Source of the DNA: Chitinophaga skermanii
Lineage (GTDB): Bacteria > Bacteroidota > Bacteroidia > Chitinophagales > Chitinophagaceae
Direction: 5' to 3'
Length of the DNA: 64,000 nucleotides
Assembly (NCBI RefSeq): GCF_003259335.1
Contig: NZ_QLLL01000001.1
Location: forward strand, 248,001 to 312,000
Part shown: piece after piece, positions 37,601-47,092 of the stretch
Numbering within the stretch: the first letter of the stretch is position 1
How the letters are laid out: the number at the start of each line of letters is the position of its first letter
Translations under genes and position numbers: made by a program
The notes under the pieces: model-generated
Databases searched by the model: none
What the model was told of the DNA's origin: nothing
What the model saw: the letters and a program-made list of their open reading frames with translations, nothing else

Positions 37601-40352
37601 TTATGTAGAACCTAAACAAGCTCCCTTGGCCATTTCCTTTCATACCTTCCGAGATAAATTATTACCAGGGCAACATGAACAATGGAAAATAAAAGTAGAA
37701 GCAAAAGCACAAGCTTTACCCGCTGAGATTACCGCTACGATGTACGATGCTTCAATCGATGAAATGCTGAGGCATAGATGGGAATTGCCCAACTTTAAAG
37801 ACGAAACAAGAACATATACCGTCAACCAGTTTCAATATTTATACCCTAAAAACAATCATTACAGTTCGTATAGCGAGAAATTTATTCGTTATAAATATCT
37901 ACAGTTTGCAGGTTATTTGAATACGCTTAGAAACATACATCAATATGAGGGCGATGCATTGAATTTTGCTGGTGGAATGAAAAGAGAATCTTTAACTGCC
38001 GCAGTGGCGGCTATGGCGCCCCCTAATTTTGCAGTGGCTAGCGTATTAGATCAAATTGTAGAAAAACCTATCCTCTCCATCCGCCAAAACTTCAATGAAA
38101 CAGCCTTCTTCATCGCTCATCAACAAAGCAATGAAAAAGGGGAAATTGTATTGGATTTCGACTTGCCAGGATCGGTTACTACTTGGCGTTTTAAAGCGTT
38201 CGCAGGGAATAAGCAACTTACCTTCTCTAACTTCCTACAAGCCGATGTAATCTCTCAGAAGAAGTTAATGGTACAACCCAATGCGCCAAGATTCGTACGC
38301 ATCGGCGACGATCTCAAAATATCTGTGAACTACATCAATAACACCGATTCTACCCTATCAGTAAAAGCGGGCATGGAATACATAAACCCAAAAACAAACC
38401 AGCCTTTCGAAGAGTTTTACAAAGTGCAAACCATCCAACTACAACCCTTCGAAAGCAAAGTGCTCCATTTTACCTTACAAGTACGCGAAAACATGGAGCA
38501 AGCCATCATCTACCGCGCAATGGGTGATGCAGGTACTATCAGTGATGGAGAACAAAACATTATCCCGGTACTGCCAAGAAGTACCGCCCTCAGTGAAACA
38601 TTGCCGATTGGGATGAAGGGGGATGGTGAGAAAACTTTCGTATTCGAATCACTACAACACAGCGATACCAGCAACACATTACAAAACCGCTTACTGAACA
38701 TAGAATATACTGCTAGTCCAATATGGACGGTGGTGCGTGCATTGGGTGATTTACGCGAATACCAACACGATTGTACAGAACAGTTAATGAGTAAATACTC
38801 GGCGAATGCCTTAGCGCTTTCTTTATTGCAAGAATATCCACAAATAGCGAAAACAATTGCAGCATGGAAAGCCACAGCGAAGAAAGATGTACTCGATTCC
38901 TTATCCTCCTTACGCCATATTTTATTCGCCCAATCGCCTTGGTTACTAGACGAAGCAGCTAAGCAGAAACAATTATTTGGTTTGCTAGATCAAGTAAAAG
39001 TAAAAGCAACCTTAGTAGATATACGCGAGAAAATAACCGCAAGGCAAACCCGTGAAGGCGGATTTTCTTGGTATGGTGGCGATGGCGCCGATATGTATAT
39101 AACTATCGAAATTTTGCAGCAAATAGCACAGTTGAAGAGACTTACAAAGGATGCGTCTTTTAATGAATTACTCGCACGTGCAATACAATACCTCGATCAG
39201 CAATTTGCGAATAGTAAAACACCTCGTCCTATAGATCAATATCGTACCATATTGCCTGTACATAACAATATCCAGTATTTACTTTTACGCGATGAATATC
39301 CACAATATACAATGGTGGATTCCATTAAAACGTGGAAGAAAAAGTACACAGAAGAACTACGCGTTACATGGCAGAAGTATCCATTGTACGACCAATTGGC
39401 CTTGGCTTTATATTTTAAACGGAACGGAGATCTACAAGTGGCCAACAATATTATACGTGCCCTAACATCCAAAGCAGAAGTTGATGATTCTTTGCAAACA
39501 ATGTACTGGAAAGATGTTCCCATGAATTACTTTGATCATAGTAACATCGAAACGCAAACTTTAGCACTACGCGCTTTTGCAGAATTAGGGAAGAACGAAC
39601 AACACGTGTTGTATTTGAAGAATTGGTTATTACGCCATAAAGACAACAACAATTGGGAAACCACCAAAGCAACAGCTGGTGCTTGTTATGCGTTATTGTC
39701 GACAAGTGGGAAATGGATGGATGCCCAACCCAATATCACTATCACCACCAACAACCATGTAATAACATCAAGCGCATACGAGTTGGTAGAAAGCATAACA
39801 CCAAAGGAATTCAACCACAAGAACGCAAACATCAAGTTACAAGTAAAGGGCTCTAATGGCCAGCCTTCTTGGGGAAATGTTAACTGGAAATACAGCGAAG
39901 ATTTGTTGAAGTTGAAAGCAACTAGTACAGGTCCTATTACTATTGATAAACAATATTTCATAGCCACCCCTGGTGGCAATATTGCACAAAATAAAGCCAT
40001 TCAACCGGGTGAAGTATTGGAAGTAGGACAACAAGTTGTAACGAGAATAAAAATAAAAGTAACAGCATCTTTGTCGTACTTGTTGGTGGAAGATGTAAGG
40101 GCAGCTTGCTTCGAACCTAAAAATGTATTGTCGGGGTACAACTACCTTGGGAATATGCAATATTATGAAGTAACAAAAGACGTAAGTTCTAATTATTATA
40201 TCAACAACCTAACACCAGGTGAGTATACAATTGAACATACTTCTTCGGTTACCCATCGAGGTGAATTCACCGCTGGGCCTGTGAAAGTAACCTGTATGTA
40301 CGATCCGGCCATTGCTGCGCATTCGGCAGCCGGTGTACTAAAAGTAAAATAG
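34611..40352 (+). CDS. Alpha-2-macroglobulin family protein, 1913 residues
   Basis: Signal peptide MQRLVLFLLLLFTCHVKAQ. The N-terminal third is helical (about 20-350), then macroglobulin beta domains, including the YTDRSIYRPNQRVFFKGFIG motif (about 535) and the bait/MG region. FVRIGDDLKISVNYIN (about 1230) leads into the thioester domain, where the CxEQ motif is intact as CTEQ (C1388-Q1391), followed by alpha-helical repeats (GGFSWYGGDGADMYITIEIL). Such proteins are thought to trap attacking proteases through the reactive thioester. It is not next to pbpC, unlike the second copy at 62.7 kb, and it is not obviously a lipoprotein. Confidence 0.9.
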   Translation: MQRLVLFLLLLFTCHVKAQKPIPKQVDTSFNFFEKQYLQLIQKKDTTAAFKVLLDKLVNGYRTNKSYSKDILRTTKYINQYDSIRKAILNAAQAVHFLELGMTGGYTLNQKFYTKEALFDSAFAVGSAFERDSEVLLNTKIEAYAKELDAEQFPSIYRPSLYDLFAQRLLVLYSAAIATIERIDTVAISPSNMVLAPSTVFVNTTFSSKAPHDIRIQQIRLFQTLTKRYISSSNIDALRHLEFQRAKMLYESRTNKRHIIENGIRDMLTFKLSLLDSTMQSQTALAETYLEVAQELNNNFDSHDEQSLLQQLHYVNQAIKLAPNSWISERALALKYDLEYKELDVKIEAVQRPHTPILTLVTFRNIEKVQCKIERFPLVGKGKSTIVSKWEQALPKAVEHTSYSTEIPLEGLPVGNYRLTISAATYEGKVGTTSVDFQVSNLFPVYLGNNKVAVLDRTTGLPVTNVNIEAWKKNKLLRKLGKTTTEGSVIPVFSIYGSWTHLFIKGRDSLLLQPGDAFVSVHSDRREKRRQQRIFVYTDRSIYRPNQRVFFKGFIGAESASDWDNFKPVTKDSVAVRLLNDRSEEVAELYIKPNTFGSFSGYFDVKESYGTGEFEIETDIDPESEYYNVTATRFNVEEYKRPRFKLAFTGYDKEVKLHHTSLLPGNALTLAGTPVSHASVQAQLQYTWRFSDSIKHTSDYIHDTVQFNTVTDTLGNFIIPIHAIKIDTSKGLLESAYLQLYVTVTDQNGESHELDKSISISDETARMYFVYGSEVSVEHVHKSPFVLKTNSDKLLPYPIQVKIYQLTPGNFETHKRAWNPPSLYFMDSITFLQKFPGYDYKYGTQQSNWPAKLYKELTVYNNDSTALRGLPPGYYKFVATSQDEYGQPLEYEGYSKLYDYNANEAPSSNWIQLGVHPFKPIYQVGDTITFRVIMTPNVLYYLALQQSSYGYLTSQSIWSKGDVNEVKYSITEKDLGGKTLGVLGVKDGRVFSRNVFIYVEPKQAPLAISFHTFRDKLLPGQHEQWKIKVEAKAQALPAEITATMYDASIDEMLRHRWELPNFKDETRTYTVNQFQYLYPKNNHYSSYSEKFIRYKYLQFAGYLNTLRNIHQYEGDALNFAGGMKRESLTAAVAAMAPPNFAVASVLDQIVEKPILSIRQNFNETAFFIAHQQSNEKGEIVLDFDLPGSVTTWRFKAFAGNKQLTFSNFLQADVISQKKLMVQPNAPRFVRIGDDLKISVNYINNTDSTLSVKAGMEYINPKTNQPFEEFYKVQTIQLQPFESKVLHFTLQVRENMEQAIIYRAMGDAGTISDGEQNIIPVLPRSTALSETLPIGMKGDGEKTFVFESLQHSDTSNTLQNRLLNIEYTASPIWTVVRALGDLREYQHDCTEQLMSKYSANALALSLLQEYPQIAKTIAAWKATAKKDVLDSLSSLRHILFAQSPWLLDEAAKQKQLFGLLDQVKVKATLVDIREKITARQTREGGFSWYGGDGADMYITIEILQQIAQLKRLTKDASFNELLARAIQYLDQQFANSKTPRPIDQYRTILPVHNNIQYLLLRDEYPQYTMVDSIKTWKKKYTEELRVTWQKYPLYDQLALALYFKRNGDLQVANNIIRALTSKAEVDDSLQTMYWKDVPMNYFDHSNIETQTLALRAFAELGKNEQHVLYLKNWLLRHKDNNNWETTKATAGACYALLSTSGKWMDAQPNITITTNNHVITSSAYELVESITPKEFNHKNANIKLQVKGSNGQPSWGNVNWKYSEDLLKLKATSTGPITIDKQYFIATPGGNIAQNKAIQPGEVLEVGQQVVTRIKIKVTASLSYLLVEDVRAACFEPKNVLSGYNYLGNMQYYEVTKDVSSNYYINNLTPGEYTIEHTSSVTHRGEFTAGPVKVTCMYDPAIAAHSAAGVLKVK

Positions 40353-40359
40353 TATGAGA

Positions 40360-40390
40360 AAGGCGATCACTCCTAGTGGTCGCCTTTTTT
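40360..40390 (+). terminator. Terminator of A2M gene
   Basis: 11-bp stem AAGGCGATCAC/GTGGTCGCCTT (40360-40370 and 40376-40386, one wobble) then TTTT. Its T-run ends 5 nt before the next gene's -7 element. Confidence 0.85.
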
Positions 40391-40395
40391 ATTTG

Positions 40396-40403
40396 TAGCT
40401 TTG
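40396..40403 (+). promoter_or_regulatory. TAnnTTTG promoter element, FAD oxidoreductase gene
   Basis: TAGCTTTG ends 5 nt before the ATG at 40409. Confidence 0.6.
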
Positions 40404-40408
40404 CGGCC

Positions 40409-41449
40409 ATGTCGTACGATTATATCATAGTAGGCCAAGGGATTGCCGGTACATTAACAAGCTGGCTATTACAGCAGCGTGGTTGTAGTGTATTGGTGTA
40501 CAATGAAGGAAATCCCCGTAACGCCTCCAATACAGCCGCCGGTATTATTAACCCAGTTTCTGGACGACTTTTCGAAACTGCTTGGCGATATGATGAAATG
40601 GTTGATGTAGCAAAGTTGATATATCAATCATTATCTGAAACACTACAAATAGAGATATTTAAACACCGGGATATATACACAGTATGGCCTTCCAAGCAAA
40701 TGCATGATGCATTTGAAAAAGCCTTAAATACCTCGCCCTACCTCGCAACAACAGAACAATTATTTAGTCAACAAATTATACAACCACAAGGTGCCGGTAT
40801 CATAAAAGGTGCACAAGTTTTACTACACGCATTATTACCCGCCTATACTGCTTTTTTAGAAAGTAAACAGTTATTACGGAAAGAGCTATTTAATATAGCG
40901 AAGTTGGAATTATTGGCTGAAGGAGTTCGGTACAATGATATATCCGCACAAAAAGTAATCTTTTGTAATGGCGCTGCTAATAATCCTTACCTGCCGGAAG
41001 GGGCTTTAATTCCCACGAAAGGGGAAGCTTTGGTAGTACGTGTACCGGGATTAGATACTGATAAGCTCATCAAGAAGCGCATTTCACTCGTTCCATTATG
41101 GGAAAATGCTTACTGGGCTGGCGCTTCGCTTACAAATCAATTCGAAAATGCCTTGCCAACAAGCGCTACGCGCGAGTGGCTGGAGAAAAATTTGCATGAA
41201 ATCTTGGCAGTTCCTTACGAGGTGGTGGACCATTGGGCGGCTATAAGGCCAGCCACGGCGGATCGTCGACCATTAGTGGGGCTACACCCTACTTTTCCAC
41301 AATTGGCATTTTGTAACGGCTTCGGAACAAAGGGCTGTTCTATTGGACCCTTTGCAGCATTGGGTTTGGTAGATTTATTGACAGGAAAAAAGACGGCTAT
41401 TTCCCCGGAAATTGATATTAACAGATATTTTACATCCCGCCAGGTATAA
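40409..41449 (+). CDS. FAD-dependent oxidoreductase of the DAO/DadA superfamily
   Basis: 346 residues, ATG giving MSYDYIIVGQGIAGTLTSWLL; the GxGxxG FAD-binding loop is at about 9-14. NASNTAAGIINPVSGR and the C-terminal AAIRPATADRRPLVG and GFGTKGCSIGPFAALGLVDLL are features of glycine-oxidase/D-amino-acid-oxidase-type enzymes and MnmC-like domains. It probably oxidises an amine or amino acid; the substrate is unknown. No thiamine genes are nearby to suggest ThiO. Confidence 0.83.
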   Translation: MSYDYIIVGQGIAGTLTSWLLQQRGCSVLVYNEGNPRNASNTAAGIINPVSGRLFETAWRYDEMVDVAKLIYQSLSETLQIEIFKHRDIYTVWPSKQMHDAFEKALNTSPYLATTEQLFSQQIIQPQGAGIIKGAQVLLHALLPAYTAFLESKQLLRKELFNIAKLELLAEGVRYNDISAQKVIFCNGAANNPYLPEGALIPTKGEALVVRVPGLDTDKLIKKRISLVPLWENAYWAGASLTNQFENALPTSATREWLEKNLHEILAVPYEVVDHWAAIRPATADRRPLVGLHPTFPQLAFCNGFGTKGCSIGPFAALGLVDLLTGKKTAISPEIDINRYFTSRQV

Positions 41450-41468
41450 AAATAAAAAACGCAAACCG

Positions 41469-41476
41469 TATCTTTG
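41469..41476 (+). promoter_or_regulatory. TAnnTTTG promoter element, aspS
   Basis: TATCTTTG about 80 nt upstream of the aspS ATG. Confidence 0.5.
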
Positions 41477-41555
41477 AAGCCCGCCACAAACGGACAGTAA
41501 GAACCAAAACCTGGTAGAACCCTTACTGGAATTGAATCTTAAAGAAAATTGGACT

Positions 41556-43310
41556 ATGTATAGAACGCACACCTGCGGCGAGTTACGCATGGAGCACGTT
41601 GGCCAAGCCGTAACATTAAGCGGCTGGGTACAAACTGTTAGAAAATTTGGCAGTATCACGTTTGTCGATCTACGCGATCGCTACGGCATTACACAATTGT
41701 TGATCGGAGAAACTTTGAACGACCAATTGGATGCAAATCCACTCGGTCGCGAATTCGTTATTCAAGCAAAAGGTACCGTTACTGAACGTTCCAATAAAAA
41801 TAAAAATATTCCTACCGGTGATGTAGAAATCACTATTAGCGAGTTCACCATTTTAAACGCTTCGAAAACGCCTCCATTCACAATCGCAGATGATACCGAT
41901 GGTGGTGATGAGTTGCGTATGAAATACCGTTACCTCGATCTTCGTCGTAACGCTGTAAAAGAAAATTTAATCCTTCGTTATAAAGTAAACCGCGCTGCTC
42001 GTAATTTCCTCGACAGTAAAGGTTTCATGGATATCGAAACACCATTCCTCATTAAATCTACTCCTGAAGGTGCACGCGATTTCGTGGTGCCTAGCCGTAT
42101 GAACCCGAACGAGTTCTACGCCTTACCACAATCGCCGCAAACTTTCAAACAGTTGTTGATGATGAGTGGTTACGATCGTTACTATCAAATCGTGAAATGC
42201 TTTAGAGATGAAGATTTAAGAGCTGATCGCCAACCCGAGTTTACGCAGATCGATTGTGAAATGAGCTTCGTAGATCAAGAAGATATTTTGCAAAACTTTG
42301 AAGCAATGACAAAGTTCATCTTCAAAGAAATCAAAGGCATCGACATGACAGACGCCTTCCCACGCATGACATGGGATGACGCGATGAAGTACTACGGTAA
42401 CGATAAACCAGATATCCGTTTCGAAATGAAACTGGTAGACTTAACTGAAAGTGGTCGTGGTAAAGGATTCAAAGTATTTGATGATGCTGAATTAGTTGTC
42501 GCTATTGCTGCTAAAGGTTGCAGTGAATATACCCGTAAACAGTTAGATGAACTGACAGATTGGGTGAAACGTCCGCAAATTGGTATGACAGGCTTGATTC
42601 ACATCAAGTACAATACCGATGGCACATTGAAATCTTCTGTGGATAAGTTCTTCGACGAAGCTGCATTGAAAGGATTTGCCGAACAATGTAATGCACAACC
42701 AGGTGATTTGATCTTGATTTTGGCAGGCCGCGAAGAGCGTACCCGCAAAGCCATGAGCGAATTACGTTTGGAAATGGGTGAGCGTTTGGGCTTGAGAGAT
42801 AAAAATGTATTTGCTCCATTATGGGTAATTGATTTCCCATTATTCGAATATTCTGAAGATGATGACCGTTGGTTCGCCCGTCACCATCCATTCACATCTC
42901 CGAAACCAGAACATATCGCGTTAATGGACGACGTAAGTCAATATGGCAAAATTAAAGCGAATGCGTATGATATCGTGTTGAATGGTACTGAAATAGGTGG
43001 TGGTTCTATCCGTATTTTCCAACGCGACCTACAAGAGAAAATGTTTGCTGCATTGGGTATGAGCCAAGAAGAGGCCCATCACAAATTCGGTTTCTTATTG
43101 GGCGCCTTCGAGTACGGCGCGCCGCCACATGGTGGTATTGCCTTTGGTTTCGACCGTCTTTGTTCATTGCTCGGTGGCAGTGAAAGTATCCGCGACTTTA
43201 TCGCCTTCCCGAAAAATAATTCGGGTCGCGATGTGATGTTGGATGCTCCTGCGGAAATTGATCAAACTCAATTAGATGAGTTGTTTATTTCCCTAGTGAA
43301 ACCAGCTTAA
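41556..43310 (+). CDS. aspS: Aspartate-tRNA ligase
   Basis: 584 residues from the ATG giving [17 protein letters not shown]; a TTG eight codons earlier is less likely. N-terminal OB-fold anticodon-binding domain (about 1-110), class II catalytic domain with motif 2 ([23 protein letters not shown] region), the bacterial GAD insertion (about 290-410), and motif 3 ([16 protein letters not shown]). It charges tRNA-Asp; discriminating versus non-discriminating type cannot be settled by eye. The terminator follows directly. Confidence 0.96.
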   Translation: MYRTHTCGELRMEHVGQAVTLSGWVQTVRKFGSITFVDLRDRYGITQLLIGETLNDQLDANPLGREFVIQAKGTVTERSNKNKNIPTGDVEITISEFTILNASKTPPFTIADDTDGGDELRMKYRYLDLRRNAVKENLILRYKVNRAARNFLDSKGFMDIETPFLIKSTPEGARDFVVPSRMNPNEFYALPQSPQTFKQLLMMSGYDRYYQIVKCFRDEDLRADRQPEFTQIDCEMSFVDQEDILQNFEAMTKFIFKEIKGIDMTDAFPRMTWDDAMKYYGNDKPDIRFEMKLVDLTESGRGKGFKVFDDAELVVAIAAKGCSEYTRKQLDELTDWVKRPQIGMTGLIHIKYNTDGTLKSSVDKFFDEAALKGFAEQCNAQPGDLILILAGREERTRKAMSELRLEMGERLGLRDKNVFAPLWVIDFPLFEYSEDDDRWFARHHPFTSPKPEHIALMDDVSQYGKIKANAYDIVLNGTEIGGGSIRIFQRDLQEKMFAALGMSQEEAHHKFGFLLGAFEYGAPPHGGIAFGFDRLCSLLGGSESIRDFIAFPKNNSGRDVMLDAPAEIDQTQLDELFISLVKPA

Positions 43311-43330
43311 AATTACCAAGTTCAATATAG

Positions 43331-43358
43331 ACGGGCCTTTGAAAAGGGGCCCGTTTTC
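43331..43358 (+). terminator. Terminator of aspS
   Basis: 7-bp stem ACGGGCC/GGCCCGT (43331-43337 and 43348-43354) with a 10-nt loop, then TTTT. The rest of the spacer to 43539 shows no gene. Confidence 0.75.
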
Positions 43359-43539
43359 ATTTTGGGACGTTCTTGGCACAATGTTTGCCAAAATATGCCG
43401 ATATTATTCGAGAATTATTAAACTAATATATAATACAACTAAGTGGGATTTTGTGATGGTGACTCATTTAGTGTGTGGTTGAAAAGGTGCAGATTGGATC
43501 ATAATAACGCTCTGTAAAGCGTTGAAAAACAGTAATTTC

Positions 43540-44079
43540 ATGCAAATACGTAAATTTTTTAGAAGGAAGTTATTAGTGGGCGGGTTGTTCGTGGCCAGTT
43601 CATTTTCGGCGGTAGGCGCGCAAGCGGCGGCTCCGAAGGTGACACCAAAGACCTACATCGCTAAATACAAACAGCTTTCTATGAAGTTGAGTGATGAGAC
43701 AGGCGTTCCTGCCAGTATAATATTGGGCGTGGCAATGCTTGAATCAGGAATGGGTACTAGCAAGAATGTACAATTATTAAAGAACCACTTCGGTATAGTG
43801 GGCAAAAATAAACTCGCTAAGCGAGGCATCTCCTATCGTTCAAAGTATAGAGAATACGCTTCGGACGAAGCTTCCTTTCATCATTTCGTTAAAATCGTGC
43901 AAAAACGCGCTTGGTTCCAACAGTTAAAAGGAACCGACGAGCATTTGCCATGGTTAACACACCTTAATAAATCCGGCTATTCATCTGCAGGTCTTACCTG
44001 GGTGAAAAGGGTTTCCAGCATTATCAAAAAATATAACCTAGAAGCGCTGGATCAACCTATCGACGTTGCCATACATTAA
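43540..44079 (+). CDS. Glucosaminidase-domain peptidoglycan hydrolase
   Basis: 179 residues from MQIRKFFRRKLLVGGLFVASSFSAVGAQA (signal peptide); a TTG six codons upstream is an alternative. The glucosaminidase domain (about 40-170) contains the catalytic-glutamate motif GVAMLESGMGTSKN and the family sequence LKNHFGIVG...YREYASDEASFHHFV. It resembles the FlgJ/AcmA type that cuts the GlcNAc-MurNAc backbone. It lies upstream of the two SGNH genes and the MBOAT gene in the same direction, suggesting an envelope-polysaccharide theme. Confidence 0.87.
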   Translation: MQIRKFFRRKLLVGGLFVASSFSAVGAQAAAPKVTPKTYIAKYKQLSMKLSDETGVPASIILGVAMLESGMGTSKNVQLLKNHFGIVGKNKLAKRGISYRSKYREYASDEASFHHFVKIVQKRAWFQQLKGTDEHLPWLTHLNKSGYSSAGLTWVKRVSSIIKKYNLEALDQPIDVAIH

Positions 44080-44085
44080 TTATTT

Positions 44086-44184
44086 ATCCTAATTTCGTGT
44101 ACATTTTGCTGGCAGGGAAACGTATGCTTACTTAAAAGAGTGGGTATAACGCACCTATGCTTCAAGTTGTAGAGAAATTAGGAT
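44086..44184 (+). promoter_or_regulatory. 11-bp inverted repeat in SGNH leader
   Basis: ATCCTAATTTC (44086-44096) and GAAATTAGGAT (44174-44184) flank 77 nt, between the glucosaminidase stop and the first SGNH start. Could fold in RNA; function unknown. Confidence 0.3.
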
Positions 44185-44211
44185 TATAAGTTTTGTAATT
44201 GATGTTGCTTT

Positions 44212-45654
44212 ATGGGTCCTGGAAATAAGCATCCCTATCCATTTTTAATAGTTGCTGGCACATTGGGCTGCCTCATCTTATTGTCGTTCGTACAAACGAG
44301 CTTCTCTTTCAGCGGGTTAACTTTTAGAAAAGTTGACGTATTGGCAGAACTCCGTCATGCCGAAACCCCGAAGAATAACGCCCATCACCCCTCGAAAAAA
44401 TCCCTTGCTACGAAAGTTCAAATCCCGGGCGATCATCCCGAAGATACCCCCGTTGATAGTATCGATACAGATGGCGATCAACAACAGCCCGGCGATAACG
44501 GTTCTTTCCCAACCCCTGAAGATTATACCGTGCATAACGGCATTATAGAATATTACGTACCCGGCAACCCAACAAATGGTTTAACCCATTTCATTTCGGC
44601 ATTGCATGGTTTACAAAGTGGTAACCGCAAAAAAGTTCGGATCGCTTATTTCGGCGATTCGATGATTGAAGGCGATTTAATCACCCAAGATTTGAGAGAT
44701 AGTTTACAAACCTTCTTTGGCGGTAGCGGTGTAGGCTTTGTTCCCATGATGTCGATCACGGCCTCCTTCAGAACGTCTATCACCCAAACAGCTTCCAAAG
44801 ACTGGACAGATCTACATTTCAAATCCGATAATTCAAAAGACGGCATGATTGGTGTATCTGGACATACATTCACCCCTACTCCTCAAAGTTGGGCGAAATA
44901 TGCACCGGTGAAAAGGCGCCATTTGGATAATTTCGAAGAAGTAAGTTTATTGTACGCTGCACCTAAGCCGGCAGCAGAAGTGCAAGTAGAAAATACAACC
45001 GTCGCATTAACCGGTAACGAACCGGTAAATATGTTGCCATTACCCGTAAGTGGTAATGCACCATTCACTTTGAAATTCGGCAATGCGCGCAGTAGTGTAT
45101 TCTACGGCGTATCGATTGAAGGAAAAGAAGGTGTTGTGCTCGATAACTTCTCGTTCCGCGGTATTAGTGGTATCGAGTTAGGCAAGTTGAAAAGCAACAT
45201 GCTGAAAAGCTTGCAAGCAGAACGACCTTACGATTTGATTGTATTGCATTACGGTGCGAACGTATTATGGAAACCCGATTTAACGGATTACTCCTGGTTC
45301 GAACGCCCCATGAAAAAAGTAATAGATTCATTACATCATATTTTCCCGAATACATCTTTCTTGATTATTGGTACAGCCGATAAAGCTTACAAGAAAGATG
45401 GAGAATACGTAACCGCACCAGGCGTACAAGCATTATTGGATGTGCAAAACAACATCGCAGAAGAGAATGGTTTTGCTTTCTATAACTTGTTCCGTGCAAT
45501 GGGTGGTGAAGGTTCGATGGTGAATTGGGTAGAAGGTGAAACGGTTTTAGCGAATAAAGATTACACACACTTTAACGCAAGAGGTGCCAGCAAAATCGCG
45601 GGGCTTCTATATAAAGCAATCATGAATGAATTTAAAATGGCAGAGAAGCATTAG
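44212..45654 (+). CDS. Membrane-anchored SGNH hydrolase-like protein (first of pair)
   Basis: 480 residues. An uncleaved N-terminal membrane helix (about 9-30, PFLIVAGTLGCLILLSFVQ), a Pro/Asp/Gln linker, and an SGNH domain. The nucleophile block I reads AYFGDSMIEGD with S150, and block V gives D450-x2-H453 (KDYTHFNARG). A glycine/asparagine-rich LHYGANVLW supplies the block III-like Asn. Such proteins accept an acyl group and pass it to a polysaccharide when coupled with an MBOAT protein, as in PatB, AlgJ/X or DltD systems. Overlaps the next gene by 29 nt. Acceptor unknown. Confidence 0.82.
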   Translation: MGPGNKHPYPFLIVAGTLGCLILLSFVQTSFSFSGLTFRKVDVLAELRHAETPKNNAHHPSKKSLATKVQIPGDHPEDTPVDSIDTDGDQQQPGDNGSFPTPEDYTVHNGIIEYYVPGNPTNGLTHFISALHGLQSGNRKKVRIAYFGDSMIEGDLITQDLRDSLQTFFGGSGVGFVPMMSITASFRTSITQTASKDWTDLHFKSDNSKDGMIGVSGHTFTPTPQSWAKYAPVKRRHLDNFEEVSLLYAAPKPAAEVQVENTTVALTGNEPVNMLPLPVSGNAPFTLKFGNARSSVFYGVSIEGKEGVVLDNFSFRGISGIELGKLKSNMLKSLQAERPYDLIVLHYGANVLWKPDLTDYSWFERPMKKVIDSLHHIFPNTSFLIIGTADKAYKKDGEYVTAPGVQALLDVQNNIAEENGFAFYNLFRAMGGEGSMVNWVEGETVLANKDYTHFNARGASKIAGLLYKAIMNEFKMAEKH

Positions 45655-47044
45655 TTGGTGCTTGTTCTTGTTCATTTGTTTTTCTTGTTTTGATCTCAGC
45701 GCAAACACAAAGCCCAAAAAGCAAACACGCCCAGCTCAAACAAAAACTACAAAAAGCAAAACAACATCATCGGCAAAGAAAACAAGCACCAAGAAGAAAA
45801 CCACCTCTTCAAAAAAGAAAACATACCACAAAGCAGCGAATACCAAAACTGTAAACGCAGCACCGGGCATAGACGAACTCTATGATCCCGCTGATAATTC
45901 AATTGAAAACACTGCTTACCTGTTACCATTCTTAAAAGCGTTGCAATCGGCTGATAGTAACGTCGTGTCTATCCTTCATATTGGAGATTCGCATTTACAA
46001 GCAGGCAATTACCCCGGTACAATCGCGCAAAACCTACAACAAATGTTCGGTGATGCCGGTCGTGGTTTTGTATTCCCTTATAACTTAGCCGGTACCAACG
46101 GGCCACACGATTATACATGGAGCTCCAGTACTTCTTTCTCATCGGCACGCATTGTAGATCGTAATGTGTCGTTTGATGTTGGGCCAGGTGGCATTGCCAT
46201 TAGCTCTCCACAACAAAACTTCAGTTTAACATACATCCCGAAAGGCAATAACGTGAATAGTAATATCCGCGAAGCTACCGTGTATTACGATGCAGGAGCA
46301 AACGGTGCGAATACCACCGTGTTTTCCAGCGGGGCAGTTACTACTACTAAGCCCATCGAGTTCGAAGGTGCTACAGGTACATGGCAACAAACAACATTCA
46401 GTTACCCTGTTAGCCAGGATAGGTTGAACTTGAACTTTGCCAATACCGGGGTGGGACAATTTAGGTTTTACGGCGCTTCTATTAAAAGTGGGCGCAACGG
46501 GATTTTATATAATACAGTAGGTATCAACGGCGCACAGTTCTTACATTATAACGCCAACAAAAACTCGCTCATCGAGCAATTGATTTGCTTTCAACCTCAA
46601 TTGATTATTTATTCTTTAGGTACAAATGAAGCATATGGCTTTACATCTGGAGAAGCCGTGCGTGCAGAGATAGAGAACGTGGTGTCGGTGGCGAAACAAT
46701 ATGCACCGAATGCAAAATTATTATTCACAACACCGCCTTACGGGATGCGCATTCGTAGAACGAGTTCCGTACGTAAGAAGGTTGGTAAGAAATATAAAAC
46801 GGTGAAAACGGTGAGTTCGATTCCGAATCCCAACGTGGTAAAAGTGCAACAAGAAATCGTAAAGTACTGCCGCGAAAATGGCTATGCTTTGTGGGATTTC
46901 TACCACATCATGCGGGGCGATAAACGTTTCAATACAGGTTGGGGCGCGGATCATATTCACTTTAATGTAGCCGGTTATAATTTACAAGGACAGCTTTTAT
47001 ACGAAGCCATTCGCAAAGCTTACTTATCACAACAGAAAAACTAA
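45626..47044 (+). CDS. Secreted SGNH hydrolase-like protein (second of pair)
   Basis: 472 residues. The start ATG lies inside the end of the previous gene (29-nt overlap) and gives a signal peptide (LFLFICFSCFDLSANT), followed by a Lys/Thr/Ser-rich linker of about 45 residues. The SGNH core has block I HIGDSHLQAG with S122, SLGTNEAYG (block III), and D442-x2-H445 (GADHIHFNVAGY). It shares the layout of the preceding protein (GDS, long beta insert, DxxH) but little direct identity, so the pair are diverged duplicates. Its basic linker could contact the anionic cell wall. Confidence 0.83.
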   Translation: MNLKWQRSISWCLFLFICFSCFDLSANTKPKKQTRPAQTKTTKSKTTSSAKKTSTKKKTTSSKKKTYHKAANTKTVNAAPGIDELYDPADNSIENTAYLLPFLKALQSADSNVVSILHIGDSHLQAGNYPGTIAQNLQQMFGDAGRGFVFPYNLAGTNGPHDYTWSSSTSFSSARIVDRNVSFDVGPGGIAISSPQQNFSLTYIPKGNNVNSNIREATVYYDAGANGANTTVFSSGAVTTTKPIEFEGATGTWQQTTFSYPVSQDRLNLNFANTGVGQFRFYGASIKSGRNGILYNTVGINGAQFLHYNANKNSLIEQLICFQPQLIIYSLGTNEAYGFTSGEAVRAEIENVVSVAKQYAPNAKLLFTTPPYGMRIRRTSSVRKKVGKKYKTVKTVSSIPNPNVVKVQQEIVKYCRENGYALWDFYHIMRGDKRFNTGWGADHIHFNVAGYNLQGQLLYEAIRKAYLSQQKN

Positions 47045-47092
47045 ACCAATACCCGCGTTTCCAGTGCTTCGCGTTGAAAAGTGACTATACTT

